Below, in pieces: positions 1 through 14,076 of a stretch of 64,000 nucleotides of DNA. The stretch lies in the NCBI RefSeq assembly GCF_031456495.1, contig NZ_JAVDUW010000003.1, positions 1 through 64,000 on the forward strand. Reading direction: 5' to 3'. This stretch comes from Pedococcus sp031456495 (lineage in GTDB: Bacteria; Actinomycetota; Actinomycetes; Actinomycetales; Dermatophilaceae). The notes beneath the pieces were generated by a model. The model was given only the letters and a program-made list of their open reading frames with translations, was not told where the DNA came from and did no database searches. A program made the translations under genes and the position numbers. Each line of letters starts with the position of its first letter. The first letter of the stretch is position 1.

Positions 1-50
1 CCGATGGTACTGCACTGGTGACGGTGTGGGAGAGTAGGACGCAGCCGAAC
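1..50 (+). rRNA. 5S ribosomal RNA, 3' end (cut by window edge)
   Basis: The first bases match the conserved 3' part of actinobacterial 5S rRNA: CCGATGGTACTGC, then a GGTGTGGGAGAGTAGG block, ending near GCAGCCGAAC. The 5' part, and presumably 23S and 16S, lie to the left of the window. A strong hairpin with a T tract follows at once, as expected at the end of an rrn operon. The exact 3' end is uncertain by a few bases. Confidence 0.9.
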
Positions 51-60
51 ATACTTCACC

Positions 61-91
61 AAAAGGGCCACCCATCACGGGTGGCCCTTTT
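61..91 (+). terminator. rrn operon intrinsic terminator
   Basis: Perfect 13-bp inverted repeat (61-73 with 79-91), loop ATCAC, flanked by AAAA and TTTT, directly after the 5S rRNA end. Positions 92-258 up to dnaE hold no other feature I can support. Confidence 0.92.
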
Positions 92-245
92 GCATGTCCG
101 CGGTCCATCAGGGGCGTCTGCGAGCGCCCTCGACGAGGCCGCTGCACGAGGTCCGATGGCCGCCGACGGAGGGACGGACGGGCGGTGGCGGACACCCGCC
201 CACGACACGTCCGACGACACGCCGAAGACCGTCACCGCCCTGGCT

Positions 246-251
246 TAGGAT
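246..251 (+). promoter_or_regulatory. -10 element (TAGGAT) for leaderless dnaE
   Basis: TAGGAT is followed by 7 nt and then the ATG of dnaE. This puts the transcription start on or next to the start codon; no Shine-Dalgarno is visible. Confidence 0.6.
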
Positions 252-258
252 CGTCCCG

Positions 259-3846
<3,588 letters not shown>

Positions 3847-3930
3847 GTCGGCCGCGGGCGCGGCGGTCCCGACCGCTCGTGTGGCGCGACCGTGCGGCGG
3901 GGGAGGGGCACCACGGGACCGCCGATCTCC

Positions 3931-3936
3931 TAGGGT
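3931..3936 (+). promoter_or_regulatory. -10 element (TAGGGT) for leaderless ptrB
   Basis: TAGGGT ends 6 nt before the GTG start at 3943; no ribosome binding site in between. Confidence 0.6.
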
Positions 3937-3942
3937 GGCTCC

Positions 3943-6093
3943 GTGAGCAGCACCCCCGACGCACCCCGCGCCCAGCGCCGGGAGAGCACCCGAGAGCACC
4001 ACGGCGACGTCGTCGTCGACCCCTACGCGTGGCTGAGCGACAAGGACGACGCGCAGGTGCGCGCGCACCTCGAGGCCGAGAACGCGTACGCCGAGGCGAG
4101 GACCGCCTCGCTCGAGCCGTTGCGCCAGGCCATCTTCGAGGAGATCCGCTCGCGGACCCAGGAGACCGACCTGTCGGTGCCGGTCGCGAGCGGGCCCTGG
4201 TGGTACTACTCGCGCAGCTTCGAGGGGTCGCAGTACTCCGTGGAGTGCCGCGCGCCCCGCGTGGACGGGCAGCCGCGGCCGTCCCTGGACGCCCGCGAGC
4301 CGGTGCCGGGGGAGCAGGTGCTGCTCGACGGCAACGTCGAGGCCAAGGGGCACGACTTCTTCTCGCTGGGTGCGCTCACCGTGAGCCCGGACCACCAGCG
4401 GCTGGCGTATGCCGTCGACACCGAGGGCGACGAACGGTTCGCCCTGCGCGTCAAGGACCTGCAGAGCGGTGAGGTGCTCGACGACGCCGTGTCCGGGATC
4501 GGGTACGGCGTGGTCTTCTCCCTCGACGGGCGGTTCGTGTTCTACCTGCGGGTGGACGAGCAGTGGCGGCCGCACCAGGTGTGGCGGCACGAGGTGGGCA
4601 CGCCCACCGCGCAGGACGTCCTGGTCCTGCAGGAGGACGACGAGCGGTTCTGGATGGGGCTCGGCTCCTCCCGCGACGACCGCTGGCTGATGTTCGGCCT
4701 GGGCTCGAAGACCACCTCCGAAGTCCACCTGCTCGATGCCGCGGACCCGCTCGGGGAGTTCCGCGTGGTGGCGCCGCGCCGGGACGGCGTGGAGTACGAC
4801 GTGGAGCCCGCCGCCGACCGGCTGCTCATCGTCCACAACGCAGACTCGATCGACTCGGACCTGGCGTGGGCCCCCCTCGACGCGACCTCCGCCGACCAGT
4901 GGCAGCCGCTGATGCGCTCCGGCGAGGGCGAGCGGTTCCAGGGGATCGAGGCGTTCGACGACGTGGCGGTGCTGTCCCTGCGGCGCAACGGCCTGACCGC
5001 CCTGCGGGTGGTCGACCGCGACCCGTCCAGCGAGACCGGCTACGGCGCCTGGCACGACATCGAGCTCGACGAGCCCGTCCACCACGTGTGGCTCGGCGAC
5101 AACCCCGAGCCCGCGACCCGGACGTTGCAGGTCGGCTTCGAGTCGCTCGTCACGCCGAAGACCGTCTACGACTACGACATCCGGACCCGCGAGCTGACCC
5201 TGCTCAAGCAGCAGCCCGTCCTCGGTGGGTACGACCCCTCGGCCTACGAGCAGCGCCGCGAGTGGGCCGTCGCCCCAGACGGCACCCGCGTGCCCATCTC
5301 CGTCGTGCACCGCGCCGGCGCCGTCCCCGACGGGTCGCACCCGGGGCTCGTCACGGCATACGGCTCCTACGAGCTGTCCTCGGACCCGTACTTCTCGGTG
5401 GCCCGCTTGTCCCTGCTCGAGCGGGGCTTCGTCTACGCCATCGCGCACGTCCGTGGCGGCGGCGAGATGGGTCGTGCGTGGTACGACGAGGGCAAGCTCG
5501 GGTCCAAGAAGAACACCTTCACCGACTTCGTGGCCTGCGCCCGGCACCTGGTCGACACCGGCTGGGTCGCGCCCGACCGGCTTGTCGCAGAAGGGGGTTC
5601 GGCCGGCGGCCTGCTCATCGGCGCAGCCGTCAACCTCGCGCCGGAGCTCTTCCGGGCCGTGCACGCGGCGGTGCCGTTCGTCGACGCCCTCACCACGATC
5701 CTCGACCCGAGCCTGCCGCTCACGGTCGTGGAGTGGGAGGAGTGGGGCAACCCGCTGCACGACCCCGAGGTGTACGCGTACATGAAGTCCTACTCGCCGT
5801 ACGAGAACGTGCGGCGCGCGGCATACCCCGCGGTGCTCGCGACGACATCCCTCAACGACACACGGGTGTACTTCACCGAGCCCGCGAAGTGGGTCGCACG
5901 GCTGCGCGAGGAGACGACCAGCGACCCGGTGGAGCGCCCGGTGCTGCTGCGGACCGAGATGTCGGCCGGGCACGGCGGGAAGAGCGGCCGGTACGACAGC
6001 TGGCGCCAGGTGGCCTGGGAGTGGGCCTTCCTCGCCGACCAGGCAGGGGCACGTGACCGCGTGGTGGACGCGCCGGCGCAAAATGCTTCGTAA
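3943..6093 (+). CDS. ptrB: oligopeptidase B-like S9 family serine peptidase
   Basis: Prolyl-oligopeptidase family enzyme (S9A), 716 aa, probably cytosolic because no signal peptide is visible; the family cleaves short peptides after basic residues. A beta-propeller domain fills roughly residues 1-420, starting with the family motif DPYAWL. The alpha/beta-hydrolase domain carries the triad: Ser553 in GGSAGG, Asp639 in SLNDTRV, and His677 in AGHGGKSGR. The RGGGEMG motif upstream of the serine is also typical. Length fits oligopeptidase B (about 690-720 aa). Monocistronic, with its own -10 element. Confidence 0.92.
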   Translation: MSSTPDAPRAQRRESTREHHGDVVVDPYAWLSDKDDAQVRAHLEAENAYAEARTASLEPLRQAIFEEIRSRTQETDLSVPVASGPWWYYSRSFEGSQYSVECRAPRVDGQPRPSLDAREPVPGEQVLLDGNVEAKGHDFFSLGALTVSPDHQRLAYAVDTEGDERFALRVKDLQSGEVLDDAVSGIGYGVVFSLDGRFVFYLRVDEQWRPHQVWRHEVGTPTAQDVLVLQEDDERFWMGLGSSRDDRWLMFGLGSKTTSEVHLLDAADPLGEFRVVAPRRDGVEYDVEPAADRLLIVHNADSIDSDLAWAPLDATSADQWQPLMRSGEGERFQGIEAFDDVAVLSLRRNGLTALRVVDRDPSSETGYGAWHDIELDEPVHHVWLGDNPEPATRTLQVGFESLVTPKTVYDYDIRTRELTLLKQQPVLGGYDPSAYEQRREWAVAPDGTRVPISVVHRAGAVPDGSHPGLVTAYGSYELSSDPYFSVARLSLLERGFVYAIAHVRGGGEMGRAWYDEGKLGSKKNTFTDFVACARHLVDTGWVAPDRLVAEGGSAGGLLIGAAVNLAPELFRAVHAAVPFVDALTTILDPSLPLTVVEWEEWGNPLHDPEVYAYMKSYSPYENVRRAAYPAVLATTSLNDTRVYFTEPAKWVARLREETTSDPVERPVLLRTEMSAGHGGKSGRYDSWRQVAWEWAFLADQAGARDRVVDAPAQNAS

Positions 6094-6118
6094 GCCGTGT
6101 CTTTCCCGTGCCGGGTCC

Positions 6119-6124
6119 TAGGCT
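6119..6124 (+). promoter_or_regulatory. -10 element (TAGGCT) upstream of the PP2C phosphatase
   Basis: TAGGCT would start RNA near 6131. No start codon in the frame of the downstream gene lies at that point, so a leader of about 30 nt to the ATG at 6163 is expected. Confidence 0.45.
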
Positions 6125-6162
6125 GGGGGTGCGGTGCCGGATGGACGTCGACGTGATCGTGG

Positions 6163-8298
6163 ATGGGACTGTTCGTGAGTGAGGGATCGGCGTTCGCTGT
6201 GCGGAGCCTGGTGACCCGGCTGGACCGGGACCAGACGCCGCTGGGCGCCCGCGAGCAGTGGCCCGCCCGCCTCGTCGCCGCGTGGGACCTCGTGGTCGGC
6301 TGCCCGGTGCCGATGGCGCTGCTGTGCGGGCCGTCGTTCGCCCTGCTGTACAACGACGCGTTCGCCGAGCTGCTCGGCGACCGCCACCCGTCGGCGTTCG
6401 GCCGGGCCGCGGCCGACGTCGCGCCCGAGGTGTGGGGCGACCTGCTCGTCGGCCCCGAGTTCGAGGGCGTGCTCAACAGCGGCACGTCCTTCCTCCAGGA
6501 GGGTGCCCAGCTCGATCTGCCGTGGCGGTCCTCCGAGCCTGGGACGGGCTACTTCATGCGCGCCGGCTGGCCCGTGCCCGACGAGGACGGCTCGCTGCTG
6601 GCGGTCCTCCACGTGGCGATCGAGACGACGTCGGCGATCGGCCGCGCCCGGGCCGTCGCCCGGCTCGCCACCTCGCTCGCTGTCGCCGTCACCGTGGACG
6701 ACGTGTGCAAGGTGGTGCTGCGCCAGAGCATGGCCGCGTTCGACGCCCTCTCCGCGACGGTGTGCCTGCCGTCGCCCGGCCCCACGGGCTGGCGGATGGC
6801 GCGACGGCACCGCATCGAGAACCTGTCACCGGACGAGGAGCGGCTCCCGCTCATCTGGTCCGAGGTCGGCGATGACGTCCTCGAGCTCGTGCAGCGGACG
6901 GCCGAGGAGGGCGGCACCTACGTCAGCGAGCAGGGCGAACACGTCGCCATCGCCCTGCCGGGCGGGGACATCGAGGCCGTGCTCACCCTGAGCCGCGAGT
7001 CGTCGGGGGTCCCGCAGGACGTGCTGGCCGTGGTGTCGCCGTTCCGCGACCTCGTGGGCGAGGCCCTGCGCCGGGCGGTGGTGTACGACATGGAGCGGAC
7101 CACAGCCGAGCTGCTGCAGCGGACCCTCCTGCCGCCGAACCTGCCCCAGCCGGACGAGGTGAGCATCGCCGCCCGGTACGAGCCCGTCTCCGAGGGCACG
7201 GTGGCCGGCGGCGACTTCTACGACTCGTTCTTCCTCCCCGACGGCCGGCTGGCACTCGTGATCGGCGACGTGGCCGGGAGAGGGGTGATGGCCGCGACCG
7301 TGATGGGGCAGGTGCGCGCCGCGATCCGTGGCGCCGCCCTCACGGACTCGCGGCCCGCCGCCGTGATGAAGGCGCTGGACCGCGTCGTCACCGACCTCAA
7401 CGCCCTGTGGCCCGCGTCGCTCCCACTGGGCTCGAGCGGGGCCCGCCCCGGCCTGTCGTTCGGGGGCGAGCTGTTCGTCACGATGCTGTTCGGCACCATC
7501 GACCCGTCCTCCGGTGAGCTGGTGCTCGCCAGCGCGGGGCACCCCCTGCCCGCACTCCTGTCGGGCCGGCTGTCCCGCGCCGACGGGCTGCCCCGGGCCC
7601 GGCTCCTGTCGATGCCGGTGGGCCCACCGCTCGGGATCGAGGGCGACCGACCCGTGCACCGCCTGCGGCTCGACGTCGGCGACATCCTCCTGAGCTTCAC
7701 CGACGGCCTCATCGAGCGCCGCGGCGAGGCGCTCGACGCAGGGGAGAGCCGGCTCCTCGCCGTCCTCGGCGAGGTGCCGCCTGGCAGCCCGCGCAGCGTC
7801 GCGCAGCACGTCATCGACGCCATGATCGAGACGTCCGGCCAGGAGGACGACTGCGCCGTGCTGGCGGTCGGGCGGTCCCCGTCTGGGCACCGGCGGGCTT
7901 CCGTGGTCGTGCCCCCGCTGCCCGAGTCGGTCCGGGCGGCGCGCGACTGGGCGCGGGACAACCTCAGCTCGTGGGGCGTCAGCGAGGGCGACCAGCACAC
8001 CGTCGTCACCGGGATCTCCGAGCTCATCACCAACTCGGTGCTGCACGCGGGCACGGAGTCACACCTGAGCATGGACATGGAGCCGGGTCTGCTCACGGTC
8101 ACCGTCGCCGACAGCGGCAACCGTGGCGAGCCGCTGCTCACCGGCGGCGACCCCATGGCCGTGCGCGGGCGTGGGTTGTCGCTCGTGCGTGCGATCAGTG
8201 ACGCCTTCGGTGCCCACCGCACCTCGGCGGGCACCACCGTGTGGTTCGAGGTGACGGTCGAGTCGGCCAGCCTCCCGACGACGGTGCGCCTCGCATGA
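6163..8298 (+). CDS. PAS/GAF-PP2C (SpoIIE-type) phosphatase with C-terminal anti-sigma-like ATPase domain
   Basis: 711-aa soluble regulator. Residues about 1-150 look PAS-like, 160-310 GAF-like, and 330-545 are an RsbU/SpoIIE-type PP2C phosphatase with the metal-binding motifs GGDFYD (349-354), IGDVAGRGV and FTDGLIERR. Residues about 580-705 are an RsbW-like HATPase with the N-box ELITNSVLHAG and the G-box GRGLSLVRAI. Such proteins usually dephosphorylate an anti-anti-sigma factor and may also rephosphorylate it or bind a sigma factor. No STAS-domain antagonist or sigma gene is adjacent, so partners lie elsewhere. A start at GTG 6175 is also possible. Confidence 0.85.
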   Translation: MGLFVSEGSAFAVRSLVTRLDRDQTPLGAREQWPARLVAAWDLVVGCPVPMALLCGPSFALLYNDAFAELLGDRHPSAFGRAAADVAPEVWGDLLVGPEFEGVLNSGTSFLQEGAQLDLPWRSSEPGTGYFMRAGWPVPDEDGSLLAVLHVAIETTSAIGRARAVARLATSLAVAVTVDDVCKVVLRQSMAAFDALSATVCLPSPGPTGWRMARRHRIENLSPDEERLPLIWSEVGDDVLELVQRTAEEGGTYVSEQGEHVAIALPGGDIEAVLTLSRESSGVPQDVLAVVSPFRDLVGEALRRAVVYDMERTTAELLQRTLLPPNLPQPDEVSIAARYEPVSEGTVAGGDFYDSFFLPDGRLALVIGDVAGRGVMAATVMGQVRAAIRGAALTDSRPAAVMKALDRVVTDLNALWPASLPLGSSGARPGLSFGGELFVTMLFGTIDPSSGELVLASAGHPLPALLSGRLSRADGLPRARLLSMPVGPPLGIEGDRPVHRLRLDVGDILLSFTDGLIERRGEALDAGESRLLAVLGEVPPGSPRSVAQHVIDAMIETSGQEDDCAVLAVGRSPSGHRRASVVVPPLPESVRAARDWARDNLSSWGVSEGDQHTVVTGISELITNSVLHAGTESHLSMDMEPGLLTVTVADSGNRGEPLLTGGDPMAVRGRGLSLVRAISDAFGAHRTSAGTTVWFEVTVESASLPTTVRLA

Positions 8299-8512
8299 GG
8301 TGGCGACGCGGGTGAGGACGGACAGGGGCGCGCGTGCACGGTCCGCCCGGCACCTCGGCACGGGCCGGGGACAGGTCCGCCGAACGGGCGGCCCCGGCGG
8401 ACCAAAGGAGGACCCGACGGGTTCCGACATGCGGTCGGCGCCCTCCTGCGAGACCGTGGGAGACGTACGCAGCAAACGACGTCGATCCTCGCGAAAGGAC
8501 GGTCCGGTCACC

Positions 8513-8656
8513 GTGTGGCAGCGCATCCTCGACCGCATCGCCCCGGTCATGGACGAGGACCTCTCCGAGCTCGACCGCCGCGACGGCGTCGGCGGTCAGG
8601 TGGCCGACAGGCGGCCCGCGACGCGCCCGGTGCAGAGCGAGACCAGCCGCCGCTGA
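8513..8656 (+). CDS. small hypothetical protein (47 aa)
   Basis: A short frame starting at GTG, with G/C in nearly every third position, unlike the sequence just upstream in the same frame (many A/T third positions). It encodes an amphipathic segment beginning VWQRILDRIAPVMDEDLSEL and an Arg-rich tail. An AAAGGA motif lies 13 nt upstream, rather far for a Shine-Dalgarno. I do not recognise the product. An upstream in-frame ATG at 8429 would give 75 aa, but composition argues against it. Confidence 0.4.
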   Translation: MWQRILDRIAPVMDEDLSELDRRDGVGGQVADRRPATRPVQSETSRR

Positions 8657-8695
8657 GGCCCCGGCTGAACGACGAGACCAGCCGCCGCTGAGGCC
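8638..8695. repeat. tandem duplication of the small ORF's 3' end including its stop codon
   Basis: A 23-bp segment containing the last codons and TGA of the small ORF (8638-8660) recurs exactly at 8673-8695, a 35-bp offset. It looks like a slippage duplication downstream of the gene. Confidence 0.85.
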
Positions 8696-8710
8696 GCCCG
8701 CTGCGCCTTC

Positions 8711-8744
8711 GGTCGCTGCACATCCTCGGTCGCTGCACATCCTC
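8711..8744. repeat. 17-bp tandem repeat, two copies
   Basis: GGTCGCTGCACATCCTC occurs twice in direct succession (8711-8727, 8728-8744). The rest of the 8657-8869 gap shows no gene. Confidence 0.9.
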
Positions 8745-8869
8745 GGCGGCGGCACGTTCTGCCGCTGCGCGTTCGTTCCCTGCCCCTCGGTCGGGGGTCA
8801 TTTTCGGCGGGTCGGGTGCGGTTCGGCCGGTTTGGGCGCGTCTGGCCCCAACGTGCGCAAGGATGAGGC

Positions 8870-11440
8870 ATGCCACCGAGGCGCCCAGCCCTCGCGCGCG
8901 GGGCACTCCTGTCCTCGACGGGGGTGCTGCGTCGGCTCGCCTCGCCCGGGGAACGTGCTCCGCTGAGCAGGAGCTGGCTCGCGGCCCTCCTGCTGGTGCT
9001 GGTCGGCGTCGTGGTGCTGGGCGGCGTGGCCGTGCGCTTCGCCCCGGCCGGGTCGTCCGTGGCGGTCTGGTGGCCCGCCGCTGGCCTGGCGGCGGCCTTC
9101 CTGCTCGCGACAGGACCCGACCGTCGCCGCGCCGGGCTGGTGGTGCTGGGCGTCCTGGTCGCCACCGGGCTGGCCAACTGGTACGGCGGCCGACCGCCCC
9201 TCGCGGCAGCCTGTTTCGGCGTGGCGAACGCGGCCGAGTCGGCGGTGTTCTGGGCCTGCATGGCGGGCAGCGGCCGGCGACCGCGGCTGGGGTCCCTGGA
9301 GGACCTGGGGCGCCTGCTGCTCGCCACCGTGGCGGGCGCGGCCACTTTCGGTCTGCTGGCGGGCGCGGCCGTGGAGCTGACGCTGGCAGGGACGTTCCTG
9401 CCGACGGCATACGCCGTGGCGGCCTCGCACGCTGCCGCGGTCTTGGTCATCGCGCCGCTCGGCGTGGTCGTGCGCTCGCGACGCAGCCAGCGGCTCCGCC
9501 TGGAGGACGTCCTGCAGTGGGTGGCCCTGATCGGCGTCACGCTCGCCGTCTTCGGAACGACTCGCGCTGTGCCGCTGGCTTTCCTCCCCCTGCCCGTGCT
9601 CGTGTGGGGCGCGACCAGGCTGCACCTGCGCACCGTGGCAGCCCAGCTGCTGGTCGTGAGCGTGGTCGTCATCGTCCTCACCAACCGCGGGGACGGGCCC
9701 TTCGCGACGGCGGCCCGCCAGAGCGGGTACCGGCCGGAGACGGTCGGGGCCCTCACGCAGGCGTTCCTCGTGACCGCCGCGGTCACGACGCTGGCCCTGG
9801 CCGTCTCCACCGTCCAGCGCCGGACCGCCCTGGAGGCCCTGCGCAGGGAAGCCCAGTTCGCATCGGTCGTCCTCGACAGCGTCACCAGCTCGATCGTCGT
9901 GGTGGGTCCCGACGGGCGGGTCGAGAGGGTGAACGCGATGGCCGCGCGCTACCTGGGTCGCCAGGAGAGCGAGGTCGTGGGGGTGCCGGTCGGTGAGGTG
10001 TTCCCGGCGGACCCGGCGACCAGCTCGGCGGTCCCGGGCGCCGAGGGCGTTGAGGGCGTGGACGCAGGGCCGCGCGAGCAGGACTGGGACGTCGACGGCC
10101 TGGGAGTGCGCCGGATGGTGTGGTCCAGGGGCTTCCTGACCGACGAGGCCGGCAGGCGCACACACGAGGTCCGCACGGGGACCGACGTCACCGAAGAGCT
10201 CGCCTCACGGCTGTTCATCGAGACGGTGCTCAACTCGGCCGCCGCAACGGCCATCATCGGCACCGACCGTGACGGTGTCATCACCCTGTTCAACGCCGGG
10301 GCGACGAACCTGCTCGGCCGTGCCGCGGAGGACGTGGTGGGTGAGCTCAACTGGGTCGAGCTGCACGACCCGGATGAGATCGAGGAGGCGGCCCGGCAGC
10401 AGGGCGTCGAACCCGGCCCCGAGGTCATCGTGCACGAGGTGCTGCGCACGGGGGAGAGCCGGAACCGCGACTGGACCTGGCTGACGAGCGACGGTCAGCG
10501 GATCGTCGTCGACCACACCACGAGCCGGATCCTCGACCCCTCGGGCCGGGTCACCGGTTTCCTCACCGTGGCGGAGGACGTCACCCAGCGCCGCGAGGCG
10601 GACCTGGCCACCGCCCAGGCGCTCGCCCGGGAGCGGGAGGCGGTCGAGGAGCTGACCGCGCTCGACCGCACCAAGACCGACTTCCTCTCCGCGGTCAGCC
10701 ACGAGCTGCGGACCCCGTTGGCGAGCGTGCTCGGCTACACCGAGCTGCTCGAGGACGGCGGCGCGGGGCCGCTGTCGCCGCGCCAGAACGAGGTGGTCGC
10801 CAGGATCGACCGCAACGGGCGCAGGCTCCTGGCCCTCATCGAGGACCTGCTCATCAACTCGCGGATCGAGGCGGGCCAGCTCGACCTCGCCCACGTGCCG
10901 TGCGACCTCGTGCCCGTGGTGGAGACCGTGTGGGACGCGGCCGTCGTCCAGGCGCAGCACCGCGACCTCGACCTGCGGCTCGACCTCCCCGAAGGGCCCG
11001 TCGTCGTCGAGGGCGACCCCGCCGCGCTCGAGCGGGTGGTCACCAACCTGCTCTCGAACGCCGTCAAGTTCACGCCCGACGGAGGCCGGGTCGAGCTCGT
11101 GCTCGCGGCCGAGGGGCAGCCCACCGTCGGTGGCCCGGACGGTGGGGTCGACCGCGGCGTGGCCCACTGGGGCCAGGGCGTCCCGATGGCGCGGATCGCC
11201 TTCCGCGACACCGGGATCGGCATCCCACACGGTGACCGCGGGCAGGTGTTCCGCCGGTTCTACCGCTCGGCGGCCGCGACCGACCGGGCCGTGCCCGGGA
11301 CGGGGCTCGGGCTGTCCATCGTCAAGGCCGTCGTCGACGGCCTGGGTGGCACCGTCGACGTGGAGTCGCAGGAGGGCGCGGGGTCGACGTTCACGGTCAG
11401 GCTGCCCCTGGCACGGTCCACCGCGAAGCACTCCGACTGA
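8870..11440 (+). CDS. MASE1-PAS-PAS membrane sensor histidine kinase
   Basis: 856-aa hybrid of a MASE1-like membrane sensor and a histidine kinase. Residues about 30-310 hold eight or so hydrophobic segments, including the WWPAAGLA motif of MASE1. Two PAS-like domains follow (about 335-440 and 450-570), then HisKA with SHELRTPLA (phospho-acceptor His611) and a HATPase with N box NLLSNAVKFTP, G1 box DTGIGIP and G2 box GTGLGLSIV. There is no receiver domain and no response regulator next door, so it is an orphan kinase. The stimulus is unknown. An AAGGA stretch just upstream may be the ribosome binding site. Confidence 0.9.
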   Translation: MPPRRPALARGALLSSTGVLRRLASPGERAPLSRSWLAALLLVLVGVVVLGGVAVRFAPAGSSVAVWWPAAGLAAAFLLATGPDRRRAGLVVLGVLVATGLANWYGGRPPLAAACFGVANAAESAVFWACMAGSGRRPRLGSLEDLGRLLLATVAGAATFGLLAGAAVELTLAGTFLPTAYAVAASHAAAVLVIAPLGVVVRSRRSQRLRLEDVLQWVALIGVTLAVFGTTRAVPLAFLPLPVLVWGATRLHLRTVAAQLLVVSVVVIVLTNRGDGPFATAARQSGYRPETVGALTQAFLVTAAVTTLALAVSTVQRRTALEALRREAQFASVVLDSVTSSIVVVGPDGRVERVNAMAARYLGRQESEVVGVPVGEVFPADPATSSAVPGAEGVEGVDAGPREQDWDVDGLGVRRMVWSRGFLTDEAGRRTHEVRTGTDVTEELASRLFIETVLNSAAATAIIGTDRDGVITLFNAGATNLLGRAAEDVVGELNWVELHDPDEIEEAARQQGVEPGPEVIVHEVLRTGESRNRDWTWLTSDGQRIVVDHTTSRILDPSGRVTGFLTVAEDVTQRREADLATAQALAREREAVEELTALDRTKTDFLSAVSHELRTPLASVLGYTELLEDGGAGPLSPRQNEVVARIDRNGRRLLALIEDLLINSRIEAGQLDLAHVPCDLVPVVETVWDAAVVQAQHRDLDLRLDLPEGPVVVEGDPAALERVVTNLLSNAVKFTPDGGRVELVLAAEGQPTVGGPDGGVDRGVAHWGQGVPMARIAFRDTGIGIPHGDRGQVFRRFYRSAAATDRAVPGTGLGLSIVKAVVDGLGGTVDVESQEGAGSTFTVRLPLARSTAKHSD

Positions 11441-11499
11441 CGGCCCCCCGCGCCCACGTGGGCGCGCCGCGTCCTCGGGCCGGGCAGCCGACGCAGGTC

Positions 11500-11505
11500 T
11501 ACGAT
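11500..11505 (+). promoter_or_regulatory. -10 element (TACGAT) for leaderless SDR gene
   Basis: TACGAT ends 6 nt before the ATG at 11512. Confidence 0.6.
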
Positions 11506-11511
11506 CCCGGC

Positions 11512-12354
11512 ATGACCCGTCGAGCGGATGTCGCCCTCGTCACCGGCACCTCCAGCGGGATGGGGCTGCACACCGCCATCGGCCTCGCCCGCGCCGGCCT
11601 CACCGTGGTCGCGACGATGCGGGACACGGCCAAGGACGCAGACCTGCGCCGCGCCGCCGACGAGGCAGGGGTCGAGGTCGACGTGCGAGCCCTCGACGTC
11701 ACCGACGCCCACCAGTCCGTGGAGGCGGTGGCCGGGGTCGTCGCCGACCACGGCGGCGTCGACGTCCTCGTCAACAACGCCGGACGGGGTGCAGTGGCCA
11801 CCCTCGAGCAGCTCAGCGACGAGCAGCTCCAGGCCCAGCTCGACGTCAACTACCTCGGCGTCGCGCGCCTGACGCGGCTGGTGCTGCCGGGGATGCGCGC
11901 AGCGGGGCGCGGACGCGTGGTGACGGTCACGAGCGTCGGGGGAGCGGTGGGGCAGCCGTTCGCGGACGCCTACTGCGGTGCCAAGTTCGCCGTCGAGGGA
12001 CTCATGCAGTCGCTCGCGCCCGTCGCCGCTTCCTTCGGTGTCGTCGTCAGCGTCGTGGAGCCCGGGGCGGTGGCGAGCGAGTTCACGGCGAACGTGCACC
12101 GCGCGGACGCCGGGGCCGAAGACGGCGACCCGTATGCCGGGCTGCTCGCGGCATACCTGCGGCGCACGGCGGGCGCGTTCGACGACGCGCAGACGTCGCA
12201 GCAGGCGGCCGAGGTCATCGTGGAGGCGGCGACGACCCACCAGCCGAGGTTCCGGTGGCAGACGTCCGCCCAGGCGGAGCAGTTCGTCGGGCTGTCGCTC
12301 GCCGACCTCGACGGGTCCCGCGTGGTCGGGACGACCTCGACCTGGATCGTCTGA
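11512..12354 (+). CDS. short-chain dehydrogenase/reductase
   Basis: Classical NAD(P)-dependent SDR, 280 aa, cytosolic. The Rossmann motif TGTSSGMG is at residues 11-18, NNAG is present, and the catalytic pair is in YCGAK (Tyr154, Lys158) with the catalytic serine in TSVGG. The layout resembles oxidoreductases acting on lipid or sugar alcohols, but the substrate cannot be deduced. The ATG at 11512 was chosen over an upstream in-frame start because of the leaderless -10 spacing and because the beta-alpha-beta fold begins here. Convergent with glnA across a shared terminator. Confidence 0.85.
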   Translation: MTRRADVALVTGTSSGMGLHTAIGLARAGLTVVATMRDTAKDADLRRAADEAGVEVDVRALDVTDAHQSVEAVAGVVADHGGVDVLVNNAGRGAVATLEQLSDEQLQAQLDVNYLGVARLTRLVLPGMRAAGRGRVVTVTSVGGAVGQPFADAYCGAKFAVEGLMQSLAPVAASFGVVVSVVEPGAVASEFTANVHRADAGAEDGDPYAGLLAAYLRRTAGAFDDAQTSQQAAEVIVEAATTHQPRFRWQTSAQAEQFVGLSLADLDGSRVVGTTSTWIV

Positions 12355-12451
12355 GTCGGTACCGATCACCCGGCGGTAGGTGAACTGGGCCCTCACCGTC
12401 GGTTGGGGCGGCTACCTCTGATCGGCCCTCCCTCGAGCCGGTGAACACGAC

Positions 12452-12485
12452 CGAGCCCCTGCCGGAGAGTTCCGACAGGGGCTCG
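12452..12485. terminator. bidirectional hairpin between SDR gene and glnA
   Basis: Arms 12452-12466 and 12471-12485 pair with one mismatch (15 positions), loop GAGT. It lies between two convergent genes. Confidence 0.75.
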
Positions 12486-12525
12486 TGTGCGTCACGGTCG
12501 GACCCGCGCAGGGGTCCGGGAGCGG

Positions 12526-13950
<1,425 letters not shown>

Positions 13951-14064
13951 TAGGGGCCTCCTGGTGGTGGTCCGGGCACACGTGCCCGATGGGGTCGCCA
14001 CCGACCCTAGCGGGGCAGCATTGCCCGGGCATGACCCGCATGTTTCGCCGGTGTTACGCCGTGA

Positions 14065-14070
14065 GAGGCT
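14065..14070 (+). promoter_or_regulatory. possible -10 element (GAGGCT) of the RDD gene
   Basis: GAGGCT keeps only the A2 and T6 of the TAnnnT consensus but sits exactly 6 nt before the GTG at 14077. Confidence 0.3.
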
Positions 14071-14076
14071 GGTTCC

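Noticed and set aside
18..248. Short plus-strand frame starting inside the 5S rRNA
   Set aside because: Overlaps rRNA and its terminator; no coding character.
8300..8512. N-terminal extension of the small ORF
   Set aside because: Third positions are A/T-rich compared with the part after 8513, so it is unlikely to be translated.
11450..11465. 16-bp palindrome GCGCCCACGTGGGCGC after the histidine kinase gene
   Set aside because: With a 4-nt loop only 6 bp remain and no T tract follows; in this GC range such words arise by chance.
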